DNA of 64,000 nucleotides from an uncultured Sphingomonadales bacterium (GTDB taxonomy: Bacteria; Pseudomonadota; Alphaproteobacteria; Sphingomonadales; Sphingomonadaceae), in assembly GCA_903832325.1 (NCBI GenBank), contig CAILBC010000043.1, positions 1 to 64,000 of the forward strand. The letters are read 5' to 3'. Of this stretch, positions 61,080-64,000 are shown piece after piece. The position numbers and the translations under genes are program-made. Positions within the stretch are counted from its first letter, which is position 1. Each line of letters starts with the position of its first letter. The notes beneath the pieces were generated by a model. That model was not told the origin of the DNA, searched no databases, and worked only from the letters and a program-made list of their open reading frames with translations.

Positions 61080-62513
61080 GTGAAACTGGATCGGCGCCAG
61101 ATGCTTGCCGGGGTTGCCGGAGGTATGGCCGCAGCGGCGTTGGCGCCGCGGCTGGCCGCGCAGGATGGCGGGGCCGCGCTGATCGCGGATATCGAGGCGC
61201 GCACGTTCCGGTATTTCCACGCCACGGTCAATCCGGCCAACGGGCTGGTGCCCGATCGCTGGCCCAGTCAGGCCGTTGCCAGCCCGGCTTTTGCCAGCAT
61301 TGCCGCGGTCGGTTTTGCGCTGAATGCCTGGCCGATCGGCGTGGAGCGCGGGTGGATCACCCGGGCCGAGGCGCGTGCGCTCACGCTGGCTGCCTTGCGC
61401 TTTTTCGATCGTGCGCCCAGTGGCGCGGGCGAAACCGGCGTTTCGGGGCATCGCGGGTTCTTCTATCATTTTCTCGACATGAACACCGGCCTGCGGTTCG
61501 GCGGGTGCGAGCTGTCCACGGTCGATACCGCGCTGTTGCACATGGGCATGCTGTTTGCGGCTGGCTGGTTCGATGCCGATACGGCGGAGGAGGCGGAAAT
61601 CCGCCGCCTGGCCACGGCCATTGTCGATCGCGCCGAATGGGACTGGGCGCTGGGCGACGGGCGCGGCATTTCGATGGGCTGGCACCCGGCCAGCGGCTTC
61701 ATCGAACGCATCTGGGATGGCTATAACGAAGGCATGATGGTCTATGTGCTGGCGCTGGGATCGGGCGCGCACCCGATCGCGGCGAACGGCTGGCAGATCT
61801 GGACCGCGCATTATGACCGGTTCTGGCGCGGGCAGGGGGCGGAGCGTCATGTCGCCTTTGCGCCGCTGTTCGGCCACCAGTACAGCGAAACCTGGATCGA
61901 TTTTCGCGGCATCCGCGATGCGCCGATGCGCGCCGCCGGGTTTGACTATTTCGAAAACAGCCGCCGAGCGACTTATGCCAATCGCGCCTATTGCATCGCC
62001 AATCCGATGCAATGGGAAGGCTATTCCGATACGATCTGGGGGCTGACTGCCTGCGACGGGCCGGGCAATCATGTGCTGCCCTACCGCGGCGGAACCGCAC
62101 ATTTTTCGGGCTATGCCGCGCGTGGGCCGATGGGGCAGCCCGATGGCTATGACGATGGCACGCTGGCGCCCACGGCGGCGCTTGGTTCCATCGCCTTTGC
62201 CCCCGAAATCGTGATCCCGGCGGCGCGCGCGCTGGCTTCGTGGCAGGGCGGCCGGCTTTATGGCCGTTATGGTTTCAGCGATGCGTTCAACCCCAGCTTT
62301 CGCGATGCGAGCCGGCGGGTGGACAATGGCTCGGTCGATCCCGCGTTCGGCTGGGTGGGCAGTGATTACCTGGGCATTGATCAGGGCCCGATCCTGAGCA
62401 TGATCGCCAATTATCGCAGCGAAACGATCTGGAAAGTGATGCGCAAGGTGCCGCATATCCGCCGCGGGCTGATGCGGGCGGGGTTCACCGGGGGCTGGCT
62501 GGGCGCCGCCTGA
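61080..62513 (+). CDS. Glucoamylase-like protein, GH144/endo-beta-1,2-glucanase-like
   Basis: 477 residues from GTG 61080 (GGAGAGG 5 nt upstream), giving a Tat-like signal (LDRRQMLAGVAGG). The (alpha/alpha)6-type glycoamylase domain shows TFRYFHATVNPANGLVPDRW at its start, GHRGFFYHFLDMNTGLRF, ELSTVDTALLHMGML, FIERIWDGYNEGMMVYVLALGSGAHP and FGHQYSETWIDFRGIRD. These strings match the family that includes GH144 endo-beta-1,2-glucanases. With GH3 and LacI beside it, a role in beta-1,2-glucan breakdown is likely, but other specificities exist in the fold. Confidence 0.85.
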   Translation: MKLDRRQMLAGVAGGMAAAALAPRLAAQDGGAALIADIEARTFRYFHATVNPANGLVPDRWPSQAVASPAFASIAAVGFALNAWPIGVERGWITRAEARALTLAALRFFDRAPSGAGETGVSGHRGFFYHFLDMNTGLRFGGCELSTVDTALLHMGMLFAAGWFDADTAEEAEIRRLATAIVDRAEWDWALGDGRGISMGWHPASGFIERIWDGYNEGMMVYVLALGSGAHPIAANGWQIWTAHYDRFWRGQGAERHVAFAPLFGHQYSETWIDFRGIRDAPMRAAGFDYFENSRRATYANRAYCIANPMQWEGYSDTIWGLTACDGPGNHVLPYRGGTAHFSGYAARGPMGQPDGYDDGTLAPTAALGSIAFAPEIVIPAARALASWQGGRLYGRYGFSDAFNPSFRDASRRVDNGSVDPAFGWVGSDYLGIDQGPILSMIANYRSETIWKVMRKVPHIRRGLMRAGFTGGWLGAA

Positions 62514-62536
62514 CCGCCACGCCGGTCAGGCGGCGC
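62503..62536. terminator. Bidirectional terminator hairpin
   Basis: GCGCCGCCTGACC (62503-62515) pairs over 13 bp with GGTCAGGCGGCGC (62524-62536) around 8 nt. It covers the stop codons of the two convergent genes. Confidence 0.6.
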
Positions 62537-63227
62537 GGATGAACAGGTTGGCAGTCAGTCGTCCGTCGCGGGGATCGGAGGAAAGCTGCGTGTCCGGCGC
62601 GATCACGCCCGAATGGAGCAGGCTGCCGGGATAGATGACCAGCCGGTCGGCATGGCCGGTCACCCCGCCGATCAGTTCGTAATGCGCGTTTGATCCGGCA
62701 ATGTAGGACGGACCGGCGCGCGCCGCCTCACCGCGCGCCGCAGCGACATAGTGCGCCAGGTTCGCTTCGGTCACGCATTCGATGCCCGTGGCACGATGGC
62801 GATAGAATGCGGTGCCCTCGGTTTCGCGCAAATAGTGCATCACTGCGAAATGGCGCGGATCGGTCGAATCGAAATGGGGGGACCGCTGCACCGGGGTCAG
62901 CGTTTGCGCCGGGGCGGTGACCATTGAAAAGCTGGCCTCGATCAGGTCAAAGCTGTCGATGTCATAGGCGCCGGCGATGAATGGTGCGGCGGCTTCGAGC
63001 AGGCTTTCGGCATAGGCCATTGCCGGTTCGTGCGCGGCAATCACGCGGCGCAGCCCGGGATAGTGGTTGGTCGCGGGTGGCAGAGGCGCAAGCGCCGCCG
63101 CAAGTTCGACAACCGGTGTGCAATCGCCGCAGAACGCGTCGATTGTCACCACCGGTGTCTGGTCGCGCCCGATGCGGTGCAGCGCGGGGCGCATGGCGGC
63201 GTGGGGAAGCACGGATGGAGGGTTCAT
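62526..63227 (-). CDS. DUF6445 family protein, possible 2OG-oxygenase fold
   Basis: 233 residues from ATG 63227 (GGAAG upstream). The strings VQRSPHFDSTDPRHFAVMHYL and IYPGSLLHSGVI look like the HxD...H iron site of Fe(II)/2-oxoglutarate oxygenases; FYRHRATG and FIRAA flank them. DUF6445 proteins are regularly found beside TBDRs with SapC, cupin and halogenase genes in sphingomonads. It follows the partial TBDR on the same strand after 55 bp, so it is likely co-transcribed with it. The biochemical role is unknown. Confidence 0.75.
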   Translation of the reverse strand: MNPPSVLPHAAMRPALHRIGRDQTPVVTIDAFCGDCTPVVELAAALAPLPPATNHYPGLRRVIAAHEPAMAYAESLLEAAAPFIAGAYDIDSFDLIEASFSMVTAPAQTLTPVQRSPHFDSTDPRHFAVMHYLRETEGTAFYRHRATGIECVTEANLAHYVAAARGEAARAGPSYIAGSNAHYELIGGVTGHADRLVIYPGSLLHSGVIAPDTQLSSDPRDGRLTANLFIRAA

Positions 63228-63282
63228 GCTCCGCACTTCCGCCACGCCAGAGGGAACCGGTGGTGCCTGATGGTCAGGCCGG

Positions 63283-64000
63283 TCAGAACTTGTACTTCAC
63301 CCCGGCCTGGAACCGGCGTGCATTGCCACCCAGACCGTTTTCCACCAGCGAAGGCGCGTTGCCGGCCGAAGTGCTGCCCGCGCCCCATGCCGAATAGCTG
63401 CGGTTGAGCCAGTTGAACGCATTGTAGACCTGGAAATCGACTGTCAGTTCATGCCCTTGCGCAAACGGCATGGTGAAAGTCTTGGCGATGCGCAGATCGA
63501 CATCCTTGTACCCGATGAATGGCTTGGGCGAATAGACTCCGCTGAAATTGGCATAGCAGCAGGCGCCCGCCGGTGCGTTGCCAAAGATCACCGTGCCAAA
63601 CCGCGGCCCCGAATTGAGGTTCAGCGTGCCCGAAACCGTGAAGCCATAAGGCGCGCGGTAATTGGCGGTGGTGTTCCAGATCCAGTCGGGAACGCCCGCG
63701 ACAAAGCCATTGCCATAGGCGTTCTGGCTGCCGCCGTTGAAAAACTCGTCGGAATTGAAATCGGGCGCGGCATCGTTGGTGCGTGCGCGCTGGATAGTCA
63801 GCGCAGTGGTAAAGCCCCACTTTGAGGTGTGGGTAAAGGGCTTTTCCACCTGGACATAGAGCGCGGTCAGCCAGGCCTTGCCATTGCTCTGCCCCAGATC
63901 GAGCTTGCCGTTGAAGCCGGGCAACTGGCCGGCGGGCGGGAAGTTGTCCTCGATCCAGCCCAGACCCTGGCTGGTATAGCTGCCATCGGGCAGGCGGTTG
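63283..64000 (-). CDS. TonB-dependent receptor, Oar-like, C-terminal part
   Basis: The frame runs off the right edge without a start: codons from 63999 read NRLPDGSYTSQGLGWIEDNF, so only the last 239 residues are present. The strings WIWNTTANYRAPYGFTVSGT, LRIAKTFTMPF, FQVYNAFNWLNRSYS and ARRFQAGVKYKF at the end are barrel strands of large Oar-like TBDRs with a carboxypeptidase-regulatory-like N-domain. It would be the importer for the glucan locus around it. Confidence 0.85.
   Translation of the reverse strand, partial: NRLPDGSYTSQGLGWIEDNFPPAGQLPGFNGKLDLGQSNGKAWLTALYVQVEKPFTHTSKWGFTTALTIQRARTNDAAPDFNSDEFFNGGSQNAYGNGFVAGVPDWIWNTTANYRAPYGFTVSGTLNLNSGPRFGTVIFGNAPAGACCYANFSGVYSPKPFIGYKDVDLRIAKTFTMPFAQGHELTVDFQVYNAFNWLNRSYSAWGAGSTSAGNAPSLVENGLGGNARRFQAGVKYKF

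Noticed and set aside
59910..62456. Minus-strand open frame of 848 codons opposite LacI and the GH144-like gene
   Set aside because: Shadow frame; it crosses a promoter gap and two well-supported genes.

Overview
The window looks like a chromosome or megaplasmid segment of a high-GC alphaproteobacterium, most probably a sphingomonad (Novosphingobium/Sphingomonas-like). The grounds are four complete and one partial TonB-dependent receptors (TBDRs), the sphingomonad-type TBDR + SapC + tryptophan-halogenase-like + cupin-8 gene set, Tat/Sec-exported glycosidases next to LacI-type sites, and a Fe-S/molybdopterin oxidoreductase pair. The genus is inferred. No rRNA, tRNA or CRISPR array was seen.

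Layout. (1) 1-141: end of an IS21-like insertion sequence that runs off the left edge. (2) 0.4-12.0 kb: a polysaccharide-utilisation locus. It holds a TBDR, a 32-codon leader ORF lying across an intrinsic terminator, two halogenase-like flavoproteins, SapC, a JmjC/cupin-8 protein, a GH16 beta-glucanase and a GH3 glucosidase. Most members overlap by ATGA-type junctions. The same 10-mer, AACGTTCACA, lies ahead of the TBDR and ahead of the GH3 gene. (3) 12.1-14.0 kb: a lone nuclease-helicase (DUF2075) of defence type. (4) 14.2-17.1 kb: an iron-uptake pair (siderophore TBDR and PiuC-type dioxygenase) behind a Fur-box-like site. (5) 17.3-20.1 kb: an MFS transporter, then a DsrE-like protein and a diheme TsdA-like cytochrome. 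(6) 20.2-24.4 kb: an orphan lipoprotein, a TBDR and a fumarylacetoacetate-hydrolase-family enzyme.

(7) 24.7-31.0 kb: two DUF6644-like membrane proteins, a cobalt-type nitrile hydratase (alpha with a histidine-rich leader, beta, activator), an Fe-dependent alcohol dehydrogenase, a TetR regulator and an acyl-CoA synthetase. (8) 31.2-42.8 kb: a TBDR divergent from a Baeyer-Villiger monooxygenase, esterase, amidase, M20 peptidase and M1 aminopeptidase. Together with region 7 this reads as uptake and stepwise breakdown of a ketone, ester, amide or nitrile compound. (9) 42.8-47.5 kb: an exported methyltransferase-like protein, a lactonase-like beta-propeller, a DUF5690 transporter and a gamma-butyrobetaine-hydroxylase-like dioxygenase. 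(10) 47.7-51.5 kb: a cytochrome c plus VAO-type flavoprotein pair (4-cresol/eugenol dehydrogenase type), an MBL-fold hydrolase and an SDR, followed by a 270-bp element with 34-bp terminal inverted repeats. (11) 52.1-54.8 kb: an IorA/IorB-type molybdenum hydroxylase. (12) 54.9-64.0 kb: a second glycan locus with GH31, GH3, a LacI regulator with a perfect 12-bp operator palindrome, a GH144-like glucanase, a DUF6445 protein and the C-terminal part of an Oar-like TBDR.

The points most worth a second look are the leader ORF/terminator/halogenase junction at 3.47-3.57 kb, the two diverged halogenase paralogues, the isolated nuclease-helicase, the inverted-repeat element at 51.45-51.72 kb, and short tandem repeats that recur inside export signals and linkers.
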